NCBI GenBank assembly: GCA_050996405.1
Contig: JBPCRW010000271.1
Location: 1-49,143 of the forward strand
DNA: 49,143 nucleotides
Source of the DNA: JBPCRW01 sp050996405
Lineage (GTDB): Bacteria > Acidobacteriota > Blastocatellia > Pyrinomonadales > Pyrinomonadaceae
Direction of reading: 5' to 3'
The stretch's first letter is position 1. Every line of letters begins with the position of its first letter. Shown in pieces: positions 16,690-23,529 of this stretch. A program made the position numbers and the translations under genes. The notes beneath the pieces were generated by a model, which saw nothing but the letters and a program-made list of their open reading frames with translations, had not been told where the DNA came from and made no database searches.

Positions 16690-18036
16690 TTATGAAAGTT
16701 CTGTTAATCCTTCGACCAAATTATCAATCTGCTCTTTCGTATTCGTTTCCGTCACGCAAACCAAAAAGTCGTTCGGGAAATCCGAGTAATGCCACGAAAG
16801 CGGCAAGCCGCCGATGATGTTTTTCTCGACGCGCAGCTTTTCTAAAATCTCATTGGCATTTTTCGGGGCGCGAACGACGAATTCGTTAAAACGCGGCGCG
16901 GAAAAGGGAATTTCAAAACCTTTGATTTTTGAAATCTCTTTGGCTGCATAGGCGCACTTTTGCGCGTTCTGAACGGCGACTTCCTGCAAGCCTTTTTTGC
17001 CCATCGTCTCCATGTAAATCGTGGCGGCGAGCGCGATTAAACCTTGATTCGTGCAGATGTTCGACGTGGCTTTTTCGCGGCGGATGTGCTGTTCGCGCGT
17101 TGATAAAGTCAGCACGAAACCGCGCGTTCCATTTTTGTCATACGCGATGCCGCAAAGTCTGCCGGGCATCTGGCGAACGTATTTTTCTCTAGTCGCAAAA
17201 AGTCCGACGTGCGGTCCGCCGAACGACGCGGGAATGCCGAACGATTGACCTTCGCCGACGACAATATCCGCGCCGCACGCGCCCGGCGATTTTAAAAGCC
17301 CGAACGAAATCGCTTCTGCCACGACAACTATAAAGAGCGCGCCGACCGAATGAGCTTTTTCAGCCAGAGTTTGCAAATCTTCGACGCAGCCGAAAAAGTT
17401 CGGCGACTGGACGACGAGCGCGGCGCATTTATCGTCGAGTTTCGATAATTCATCAATCGAAATTTGTCCTGATTCTTTGTCGAAATGGACGGTTTCGATT
17501 TGCAAATCGCCGTGCTGCGTATAAGTTTTGGCGACTTCCAGATATTCGGGATGAACCGTCTGCGCGATGACGACTTTATCTTTTCGGGTAACTCGCTGCG
17601 CCATCAAAAACGCTTCCGCCATTGCCGTCGAGCCATCATACATCGAAGCGTTGGCGACATCCATTCCGGTCAACTGGCAAATCAGCGTTTGAAACTCGAA
17701 AATATACTGCAAAGTGCCTTGCGAAATTTCCGGCTGATACGGCGTGTAGCTCGTAAAAAATTCCGAACGCTGAATCAAATGGTCAACAACCGTCGGGCTG
17801 TAATGCGAATGAACGCCCGCGCCGAGAAAACTCGGTTTAGCGGTCGCGGTATTTTTCGCCGCCAGTTTTTCCAACGCGCCGATGACTTCTGGCTCGGCAA
17901 GCGGTTCGGTGATATTTAAGGCGCGGTTTAATTGCACGTCCGGCGGAATCGAACGAAAAAGCTCTTCAGCCGAATTTAAACCGACGATTTTCAGCATTTC
18001 GTCGCGCTCTTCGGGTGAATTTGGAATGTATCTCAT
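16690..18036 (-). CDS. gcvPA: Glycine dehydrogenase (decarboxylating) subunit 1, GcvPA
   Basis: This 448-residue subunit pairs with GcvPB to form the heterotetrameric P-protein of the glycine cleavage system. It begins MRYIPNSPEERDEML, typical of the family, with FLGAGVHSHYSP, the YTPYQPEISQGTLQ segment and GEGQSFGIPASFGGPHVG. The length is full. The gene is on the same strand as gcvT/gcvH and gcvPB but separated from both: 2.6 kb downstream of gcvH and 2.5 kb upstream of gcvPB. Confidence 0.95.
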   Translation of the reverse strand: MRYIPNSPEERDEMLKIVGLNSAEELFRSIPPDVQLNRALNITEPLAEPEVIGALEKLAAKNTATAKPSFLGAGVHSHYSPTVVDHLIQRSEFFTSYTPYQPEISQGTLQYIFEFQTLICQLTGMDVANASMYDGSTAMAEAFLMAQRVTRKDKVVIAQTVHPEYLEVAKTYTQHGDLQIETVHFDKESGQISIDELSKLDDKCAALVVQSPNFFGCVEDLQTLAEKAHSVGALFIVVVAEAISFGLLKSPGACGADIVVGEGQSFGIPASFGGPHVGLFATREKYVRQMPGRLCGIAYDKNGTRGFVLTLSTREQHIRREKATSNICTNQGLIALAATIYMETMGKKGLQEVAVQNAQKCAYAAKEISKIKGFEIPFSAPRFNEFVVRAPKNANEILEKLRVEKNIIGGLPLSWHYSDFPNDFLVCVTETNTKEQIDNLVEGLTELS

Positions 18037-18278
18037 GGTGTTTTGATTGATAAAATCAGTTTTGAAAAGTTAAAAGTTTAATGGTGAAAAAAGTCTGCCG
18101 AAAGTCAACCGCCGTAAATAAAAATTCGCCGAAAGATTATTATTCGTAAATATGCGAAAAATAGTCAAACGGCGCGGATTTGTAAATTTCTAATTCCAGA
18201 CGGCGCGCTAAAATTATTGAAAGCGAAGCAGCCGGACAAAATTAATCAGGATTTTATCCGCAGACACACTCGGACAAA

Positions 18279-18342
18279 ATTTTGAGTTCCGCTTTTGGCG
18301 CGACAATTCAGCGCAAGCCGCGCAAAAGGTGGAACTCAAAAC
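18279..18342. repeat. Imperfect palindrome in intergenic region 18037-18381
   Basis: TTTGAGTTCCGC... (18281-18302) is repeated as its complement at 18319-18340, with 19 of 22 positions matching around a 16-base loop. The 345-bp gap between gcvPA and the DUF4412-like gene also holds two CGGACAAAATT direct copies (about 18233 and 18271) but no reading frame with homology that I can recognise. Confidence 0.65.
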
Positions 18343-18381
18343 GCTTCAGCAATTTTGAAATTCGCTATAAAATTATCGAAT

Positions 18382-19698
18382 TTACTGTTTCTGATTTACC
18401 GCATCGAGAATTTTCGGCGCGGCTTGCGCGAGAACCGCTTGCGTCGCCGTGTCCGCGCTGCCGTCCGCTTTTTGCACGGCTTTATTTTGCGCTTTGACCT
18501 GTCCATCCGGCATCGTCAATTTGTAATCGATTTGCACTTCAAATTTGTCGCCGGTCGCGCCCGTCGGAACGCCCGTCGCCCTGCCGAACATGCCGCCGAT
18601 TTTGTTCGCCGCCGATTGCTTTAATTTGGAAACGTCAACCGACAAAACGTAATCGCAAGATTTCATTTTCGCGTCGTCGTCGGAACTGACCGGCACGGCT
18701 TCGACGTTTCCACTTGTCAAACTTCCAATCAAACTCTGACGCAAATTTTCGGTTGAAACCGATTGACCGCTCGAATTTGAAATTGCCAAAACGCCGATGC
18801 GCGTCACTCCGGCGGATTTCGCGCCGACCGGCATCGAAGTATTTTGCGTCGGCATCGAACTATTATTGTTATTGCCGCCCATATTTCGCATCATCGCGCT
18901 CATGTCGGGTTTGCCGTATAAATCCTCCGACGATTTCGCCAGAGTGTAATCCTTCGGAACGTCAAACAATCCGGCATCGAGCGCGGCGGTAGAAAAATCG
19001 AGCGTTTCGATGGTCTGCGTAAAAGTCATATCGCTGCCGCCCATTCCGCTCATCGTGCGCGTTTCGGTCAATGGAAAACCGAGTTTACCGCTTCCGGTTT
19101 GCTTGGTTACGAATCGGTCTTGGCAGCCGCCGCGCGCGCCCATTCCGCCCACCGGATTGCGCGGCACTTGGATGGGGCAGGAAAACTGCGGTAAATCGAC
19201 ATACCAGCCGTCGGTTTCGATTCGCATATCGTCTTTCGAGCAAGCGTCGGGCGAAGACTGCATCGTCATCACGGTTTTGATGTGCCGCGCCGTCAGCCCA
19301 AACATTTGCTTGCGCTCGCCCGTGTCGTTAATCGAATAAGTCATCGTGACCACGCCGCCGCGAATTACTTTCTCGTTTGAAACATTTGTCGCCGCGCCGC
19401 CGCCGCTCGTATCGTCCTCCGAAGCTGCGAACGGGTCGATGAAATAAAGTTTTTTGTTGTCGTTGATTTGGACGTTGCGCTTCAAATCGCACTGCTCGAT
19501 GGTCGCCACGTCCGCGCCCATTCCCATCATGCCGCCGCTCTGCGTGCGCTGGCGTGAGCCTTTGACATAAACGGTAGATTCAATTCTCTGCCCGCTCGCC
19601 GTCATCTGTTGTTTGATTTTGTAATCGGCAAAAGCGAAATTTGCCAAGCCGAATAAAATTAAAAAACTAGTCGTTAAAAGATAAATTTTTTGTTTCAT
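18382..19698 (-). CDS. Exported DUF4412-like protein of unknown function
   Basis: The 438-residue product has a signal peptide (about residues 1-24). Its N-terminal half (about 25-280: DYKIKQQMTASGQRIESTVYVKG, then LYFIDP) resembles DUF4412-type proteins. An Asn/Met-rich linker follows (about 282-305), then a C-terminal domain (about 308-435) starting RIGVLAISNSSGQSV that resembles lipoprotein GNA1162/CsgG-like curli-type folds only loosely. GGAG lies 8 bp before the ATG, inside a 31-bp tandem duplication that also copies the ribosome site. It sits between gcvH and gcvPA but nothing links it to glycine cleavage. Confidence 0.75.
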   Translation of the reverse strand: MKQKIYLLTTSFLILFGLANFAFADYKIKQQMTASGQRIESTVYVKGSRQRTQSGGMMGMGADVATIEQCDLKRNVQINDNKKLYFIDPFAASEDDTSGGGAATNVSNEKVIRGGVVTMTYSINDTGERKQMFGLTARHIKTVMTMQSSPDACSKDDMRIETDGWYVDLPQFSCPIQVPRNPVGGMGARGGCQDRFVTKQTGSGKLGFPLTETRTMSGMGGSDMTFTQTIETLDFSTAALDAGLFDVPKDYTLAKSSEDLYGKPDMSAMMRNMGGNNNNSSMPTQNTSMPVGAKSAGVTRIGVLAISNSSGQSVSTENLRQSLIGSLTSGNVEAVPVSSDDDAKMKSCDYVLSVDVSKLKQSAANKIGGMFGRATGVPTGATGDKFEVQIDYKLTMPDGQVKAQNKAVQKADGSADTATQAVLAQAAPKILDAVNQKQ

Positions 19699-19699
19699 T

Positions 19700-19761
19700 T
19701 TGGTGTCTCCTTATCAAAGATTCATTTAAATTGGTATCTCCTTATCAAAGATTCATTTAAA
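19700..19761. repeat. 31-bp tandem duplication carrying a ribosome-binding site
   Basis: Units 19700-19730 and 19731-19761 differ at one base. On the - strand each contains ATAAGGAGA, so the 438-residue protein gene has two Shine-Dalgarno sites in tandem. Only the proximal one is correctly spaced from the start. Confidence 0.88.
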
Positions 19762-19782
19762 GCCGAAAGTAAAACAGAAAAG

Positions 19783-20016
19783 ATTTATCGCATAATTATC
19801 ATCTCGCGCTGGCAGAAAGAATATCCATTAGCTAACGCGGGAAATTTGCGAAAAATCCATCAAAAACTTTGGAAAATTTTAATCACATTACTTCCCATCG
19901 GGTGAAAAAGAAGAACGTTGAGTGACGGCGTTTTTGCCGGAAAATTTCAGTCGACGCGGATTTGAGCCGTCGGCGTTCGTCGTCCAAATCTCCGTCGCGC
20001 CGCTTTTATTGGTAAA
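19783..20016 (-). pseudogene. Remnant of a PD40/TolB-type beta-propeller gene
   Basis: Read on the - strand from 20016, one frame gives TNKSGATEIWTTNADGSNPRR and then RSSFSPDGK before a stop at 19889-19891. This is the signature of a PD40 (TolB-like) propeller blade. Beyond the stop, other frames still show RDDNYAIN-like blade sequence. No start, and frames are broken. In this lineage PD40 propellers often occur in proteins related to kinase/ECF signalling, and a decayed ECF sigma gene lies next to it. It is a fragment, not a working gene. Confidence 0.65.
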
Positions 20017-20152
20017 TTTCGGCTTTCGGTGGCGATGATTCGTAAAATAAATCCGTCAGTCCTTGCCAAATTTCCTTGTTCAATCTAAGGCGTATTTTTT
20101 CAGCTTCTGCTAAAATACGCGGAAAATTATCCGATTTTCGCTCAAAAAGTTT

Positions 20153-20647
20153 ATGGAAAATGATTTTAATTCTGGAAGGGAATTAAAAAAGGCAGGAATG
20201 ACGCGCCCGACGAAAAATTTCCGCTGATTTACGCCGCTTGGCAAAGAATTATTTGCGCCGCGAACGCTCTTGACTGCGCGCTTTAGCCGACCGCGCTCGT
20301 TCATGAAGCGTATCCACGCCTTAGAAATCAGCGAAATGTCAATTGGGAAAATCGGGAACAGTTTTTGGATTTGCCGCGACGATGATACAGCGAATATGTT
20401 GTATAAGAAAACGCCGGACGCGATAACGACTTTTTTTCAGGCGCAAAATTTAGACCTGCTCGCTTTGCACGAAGCGTTAGAGAGATTAGCAAAAATTGAC
20501 GAGCGGAAAAGCCGCCTCGTCGAGCTAAAATTTTTCGGCGGTTTGACGACCGAAGAAATTGCTCGCGCGGCGGGCAAATCCGCAGCGACAATCGAACGCG
20601 ACTGGAGTTTTGCCAGAGCCTGGCTGAAAAAAGAGTTAAAAAAGTAA
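20153..20647 (+). pseudogene. Decayed ECF sigma factor gene
   Basis: One frame (from about 20173) reads FPLIYAAW, then a TAG stop at 20284, then PTALVHEAY (20287-20313) and WENREQFLDL, then stops at 20383 and 20404: sigma region 2 with three in-frame stops. A +1 frameshift then leads into an open stretch encoding LDLLALHEALERLAKID and the region 4 helix-turn-helix (FFGGLTTEEIARAAGKSAATIERDW), ending at 20647. It closely parallels the intact ECF at 4502-5074. A 125-residue open frame from 20270 exists but joins unrelated-frame sequence to region 4, so a functional product is unlikely. Confidence 0.85.
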
Positions 20648-20673
20648 TGCCGCCCGCCGCGCAAACAATTTAA

Positions 20674-21063
20674 TCAGCCATTTGCCGCCAGATACTCTTC
20701 ATATTCGGCGGCGTTCAGCAAAGCATCCGCCTCGCCCGTGCTGCTCATTTTGACTTTTACCAGCCATCCGCCGTCATACGGGTTGTTGTTAATAACTTCG
20801 GGAGTGTCATTCAAAGATTCGTTGACTTCGGTTATTTCACCCGAAACCGGCGTGAAAACTTCGGAGACGGCTTTCACCGATTCGACCGAACCGAACGCTT
20901 CGTGCGCCGGAAATGTTTCGCCCGCTTTCGGCAGTTCGACGTAAACCACATCGCCGAGTGCGTGCTGCGCGTAATCCGTGATTCCGATGGTCGCCGCGTC
21001 GCCGTCAATCGAAAGCCATTCGTGGTCTTTGGTGTATCGTAAATTTTCTGGAACGTTTGCCAT
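20674..21063 (-). CDS. gcvH: Glycine cleavage system H protein
   Basis: The 129-residue lipoyl carrier shuttles the aminomethyl group between P-, T- and L-proteins. The lipoylated lysine is K64 in SVESVKAVSEVF. It has the usual N-terminal RYTKDHEWLS and full family length. It lies 80 bp downstream of gcvT on the same strand, with a perfect 26-bp inverted repeat in the gap. The convergent ECF pseudogene ends 26 bp beyond its stop. Confidence 0.96.
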   Translation of the reverse strand: MANVPENLRYTKDHEWLSIDGDAATIGITDYAQHALGDVVYVELPKAGETFPAHEAFGSVESVKAVSEVFTPVSGEITEVNESLNDTPEVINNNPYDGGWLVKVKMSSTGEADALLNAAEYEEYLAANG

Positions 21064-21072
21064 AATTTGGTT

Positions 21073-21138
21073 AGTAATTGGTAATCAGTAATAGGTAATA
21101 GGTTTTGACTAATTACCTATTACTGATTACCAATTACC
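21073..21138. repeat. Perfect 26-bp inverted repeat between gcvT and gcvH
   Basis: GTAATTGGTAATCAGTAATA... and its exact complement ending TGATTACCAATTAC form a 26-bp perfect stem around a short loop. The arms consist of 6-8 bp TAAT-rich units. It has no T-tract long enough for a clear terminator. It could stabilise or modulate the gcvT-gcvH mRNA. Confidence 0.8.
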
Positions 21139-21143
21139 GGAAA

Positions 21144-22253
21144 TTATTTTTCTCGTTTATAAAATGGAGTCGGCACAACTACTGCCGCTAATTTTTTTCC
21201 TCTCACATCGATTGTAATTTCTTGCCCGATTTTTGCAAATTCAGGCGGCACGAAAGCCAAGCCGATATTTTTTTTCAAGTAAGGCGCGGGGCTTCCCGAT
21301 GTCACATAACCGATTTTTTTATCGCCCGCATAAACTTCGTAATCGTCGCGGGCGATGCCTTTATCAACCATTTCAAAGCCGACGAGTTTTTTCTTTAAGC
21401 CGTCTTCTTTTAATTTCAACATCGCTTCGCGCCCCGTAAAATCGCCTTTGTTCAATTTGCAAATCCAGCCCAAGTTTGCTTCGAGCGGCGAAATTTCGTC
21501 GCTTAATTCGTGACCGTAAAGCGACATCGCCGATTCGAGCCGCAAAGTATTTCGCGCCGCTAAACCGCACGGCAGAATTCCGAATCCTTCGCCGGTTTCG
21601 ATAAATTTATTCCAGATTTGTTCTGCATATTCTGCGGCGGCGTAAATTTCAAAACCGTCTTCGCCCGTGTAGCCCGTTCGGGAAATTATAGCGTCGTCCG
21701 CGCCGTCAAATTTGCCGACCGTGAAATGATAATATTTTATTTCGCTTAAATCTTCGTCCGTCAATTTCTGCGCGATTTCGACAGCTTTCGGACCTTGAAT
21801 CGCAATCTGACAATAATCTTTTGAAGCGTTTGTCAAAGTAAAATTTTCAACGCCTTTGTGCGACGTAATCCAATCCCAATCCTTTTCGGTCGTTCCCGCA
21901 TTGACGACTAACAAAAGTTTTCCTTCGTCAAAACGATAAACTAATAAATCATCAACCACGCCGCCGTTTTCGTTGGTCAAAGCCGAATACTGCGCCTGCC
22001 CGTCAACGAGTTTCGTGACATCGTTGGTTGTGATTCGATTGACAAATTTTATCGCGTCTTCGCCTTCGACCCAGATTTCGCCCATATGCGAAACGTCGAA
22101 AAGTCCGGCTTTTTCGCGTGTGGCGAGATGTTCGGCAATCACGCCCGCCGCGTATTGCACGGGCATTTCCCAGCCGCCGAAATCAACCATTTTTCCGCCG
22201 GAGCTGCGATGAACTTCGTTGAGCGGCGTTTTTTTTAAATTTTCCGTTGACAT
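21144..22253 (-). CDS. gcvT: Aminomethyltransferase, glycine cleavage T protein
   Basis: The 369-residue enzyme transfers the methylene group from aminomethyl-lipoyl-GcvH to tetrahydrofolate and releases ammonia. N-terminal signature FGGWEMPVQY and DVSHMGEI, central IQGPKA, SRTGYTGEDGFEI and the C-terminal barrel (GYVTSGSPAPYLKKNIGLAFV) are all present, with normal length. It is the first gene of the gcv series. An intrinsic terminator sits only about 20 bp upstream of its start. No Shine-Dalgarno is evident, and no glycine riboswitch is seen upstream. Confidence 0.96.
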   Translation of the reverse strand: MSTENLKKTPLNEVHRSSGGKMVDFGGWEMPVQYAAGVIAEHLATREKAGLFDVSHMGEIWVEGEDAIKFVNRITTNDVTKLVDGQAQYSALTNENGGVVDDLLVYRFDEGKLLLVVNAGTTEKDWDWITSHKGVENFTLTNASKDYCQIAIQGPKAVEIAQKLTDEDLSEIKYYHFTVGKFDGADDAIISRTGYTGEDGFEIYAAAEYAEQIWNKFIETGEGFGILPCGLAARNTLRLESAMSLYGHELSDEISPLEANLGWICKLNKGDFTGREAMLKLKEDGLKKKLVGFEMVDKGIARDDYEVYAGDKKIGYVTSGSPAPYLKKNIGLAFVPPEFAKIGQEITIDVRGKKLAAVVVPTPFYKREK

Positions 22254-22273
22254 ATTTTATAGAAGTGTAAAGG

Positions 22274-22303
22274 AAAAAAATAACACTCACAATTTGCGAG
22301 TGT
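22274..22303 (-). terminator. Intrinsic terminator just upstream of gcvT
   Basis: On the - strand ACACTCGCAAATTGTGAGTGT forms a hairpin followed by a run of seven T (22274-22280). It ends transcription from 22362-25 kb, or acts as an attenuator given how close it is to the gcvT start at 22253. Confidence 0.7.
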
Positions 22304-22361
22304 CAAAAACGGTCAGATGAGAAAAACTTGTTTGCGGATTTTATTGCGCTAATCTAAAAGT

Positions 22362-22967
22362 TTAATTTGAATCGTCTTTCGATTTCTTTTTCTTATCGTC
22401 CTTCGGCGCGTCTTTCGGAAGTTTTGCCGAAGCCTCGATGATTTCATTGCAATCTTCGACGGCGTTGGCGAGCGGAACTTTTTCGGATTCGTCGGTGGCT
22501 TTATCCTGAAAAGTTTTTAATTGCGGAATCCAGCGTTCGCACGCCTTTGACAAAATGCGAACCGATTTCGAGAAAAGCGGATTTTTCTGGTCGCGTTCCG
22601 CCACGTCGTCAATTTTTCCGATGGCTTCGGTCAGAGTTCTTTCGATGTCGGAATAGAGTTTGACAGGCGCGCCGGTGCGGAGTTTTCCGTATTTCTCAAA
22701 ATCCTTTTGCGCCTGTTTCGACTGCTCGGCGTTTGCGTCCGAAAGAGCCAGAAAACGGCGGTCAATAACATGAACATAAACGTTCATTCGCTCGTCCATT
22801 TCCTGCGCGTCGCGCACCGCCGCATCTTCGTCGTCGGTCAAATTGTCGAGCTTTTGCGCCTTAATCGTCGTCGGCAGGAAATAAGCGGCGAGCAGTAGAA
22901 CGAAAAACACGAAAAGTTTTTTCCGGTCATTTAATTTTGCATTTTGCACTTTGCGTTTTGAATTCAT
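22362..22967 (-). CDS. Hypothetical exported Lys/Asp-rich protein
   Basis: The 201-residue product has a signal peptide (hydrophobic about 16-35, ending IKAQ) preceded by a basic leader, MNSKRKVQNAKLND, whose codons are 7-bp repeats. The mature part is helical and charged with no recognised domain and ends in a KDDKKKKSKDD tail. Its ATG overlaps the stop of the upstream gene by 4 bp (ATGA). With that gene it forms a pair of exported helical proteins of similar style (DDGG/DAVRDAQ segments), perhaps periplasmic partners. Confidence 0.7.
   Translation of the reverse strand: MNSKRKVQNAKLNDRKKLFVFFVLLLAAYFLPTTIKAQKLDNLTDDEDAAVRDAQEMDERMNVYVHVIDRRFLALSDANAEQSKQAQKDFEKYGKLRTGAPVKLYSDIERTLTEAIGKIDDVAERDQKNPLFSKSVRILSKACERWIPQLKTFQDKATDESEKVPLANAVEDCNEIIEASAKLPKDAPKDDKKKKSKDDSN
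22932..22967. repeat. Heptanucleotide repeat forming a gene start
   Basis: About five 7-bp units related to TTTTGCA run through the start codon and first dozen codons of the 201-residue protein gene. The encoded leader (MNSKRKVQNAKLN) is repeat-derived. Confidence 0.7.
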
Positions 22968-23515
22968 TGTGGTTTCCTTTCCGGCACGACCGAATTACCA
23001 AACAGCGGGTCGAGAGCTTTGGCGCGCGCGTCCCGAACGGCTTTTTGCAGTTCACGAACATAGTATCCGTAGCTGAACGGCATCTCGCGCCGCAGAATTT
23101 CGAGCCGCGAAACGGTTTTCCGCAAGCCGATTTCCAGACGTTTGAAATTATTGTCAACTTTATTTCCGCCATCGTCGCGGCTGTTCAAATAATTCAAAGC
23201 GTTTTCGAGAATTCCGTGAAAATCTCCGAGTTCGTCCAAAGCACTCTGAAAATCGTTTTGCGCGGTCAATTGTTCGGCTTTGGAAAGATGCGTTTCCATC
23301 AAATCCAGAGATAATTGCGTGCGCTTTTTTATATCTTTTTCGGCTTCGAGATGTTTGCGTTCGTCTTTCGGAACGGCTTTCATCGGCGGCGGCGCGGCAT
23401 CTTTCGGCGGTTCATCGGTTTGCGCCGAAACAGTAAGCAGTAAGCAGTAAGCAGTGAGCAGAATTGTCGCCGCGCGGAAAATAAACGAAAGGATTTTCCA
23501 TTTACCATTTACCAT
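22964..23515 (-). CDS. Hypothetical exported protein with repeat-derived signal peptide
   Basis: The 183-residue product starts at the ATG at 23515, the correctly spaced one after AAGGAG (23526-23531). ATGs 7 bp either side belong to other frames of the repeat. The signal peptide (about residues 8-31, ending TVSAQ) is partly encoded by four CAGTAAG-like heptamers (TAYCLLLTV). The mature part is helical and charged with no recognised domain. It is in a - strand run with the TPR protein upstream (14-bp gap) and the 201-residue protein downstream (4-bp overlap), so probably one operon. Confidence 0.7.
   Translation of the reverse strand: MVNGKWKILSFIFRAATILLTAYCLLLTVSAQTDEPPKDAAPPPMKAVPKDERKHLEAEKDIKKRTQLSLDLMETHLSKAEQLTAQNDFQSALDELGDFHGILENALNYLNSRDDGGNKVDNNFKRLEIGLRKTVSRLEILRREMPFSYGYYVRELQKAVRDARAKALDPLFGNSVVPERKPQ
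23431..23458. repeat. Heptanucleotide repeat inside a signal peptide
   Basis: Four units (CAGTAAG three times, then CAGTGAG) lie in the coding sequence for the signal peptide of the 183-residue exported protein. Confidence 0.85.
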
Positions 23516-23526
23516 TTACCATTTTC
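23499..23526. repeat. Heptanucleotide repeat containing the start codon
   Basis: CATTTAC occurs three times, then CATTTTC. On the - strand each unit carries an ATG, but only the ATG at 23515 opens a long frame. Confidence 0.85.
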
Positions 23527-23529
23527 TCC

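Noticed and set aside
20270..20647. Intact 125-residue sigma-like gene
   Set aside because: Only region 4 is in this frame; region 2 lies in another frame with three stops, so I call a pseudogene.
22254..22361. Glycine riboswitch before gcvT
   Set aside because: I looked for the tandem glycine aptamer signature and found only a terminator hairpin; the gap is too short for the tandem aptamer.
21073..23526. CRISPR array from the short tandem repeats
   Set aside because: Units are 6-8 bp without spacers, far from the 24-37 bp repeats with unique spacers of an array.
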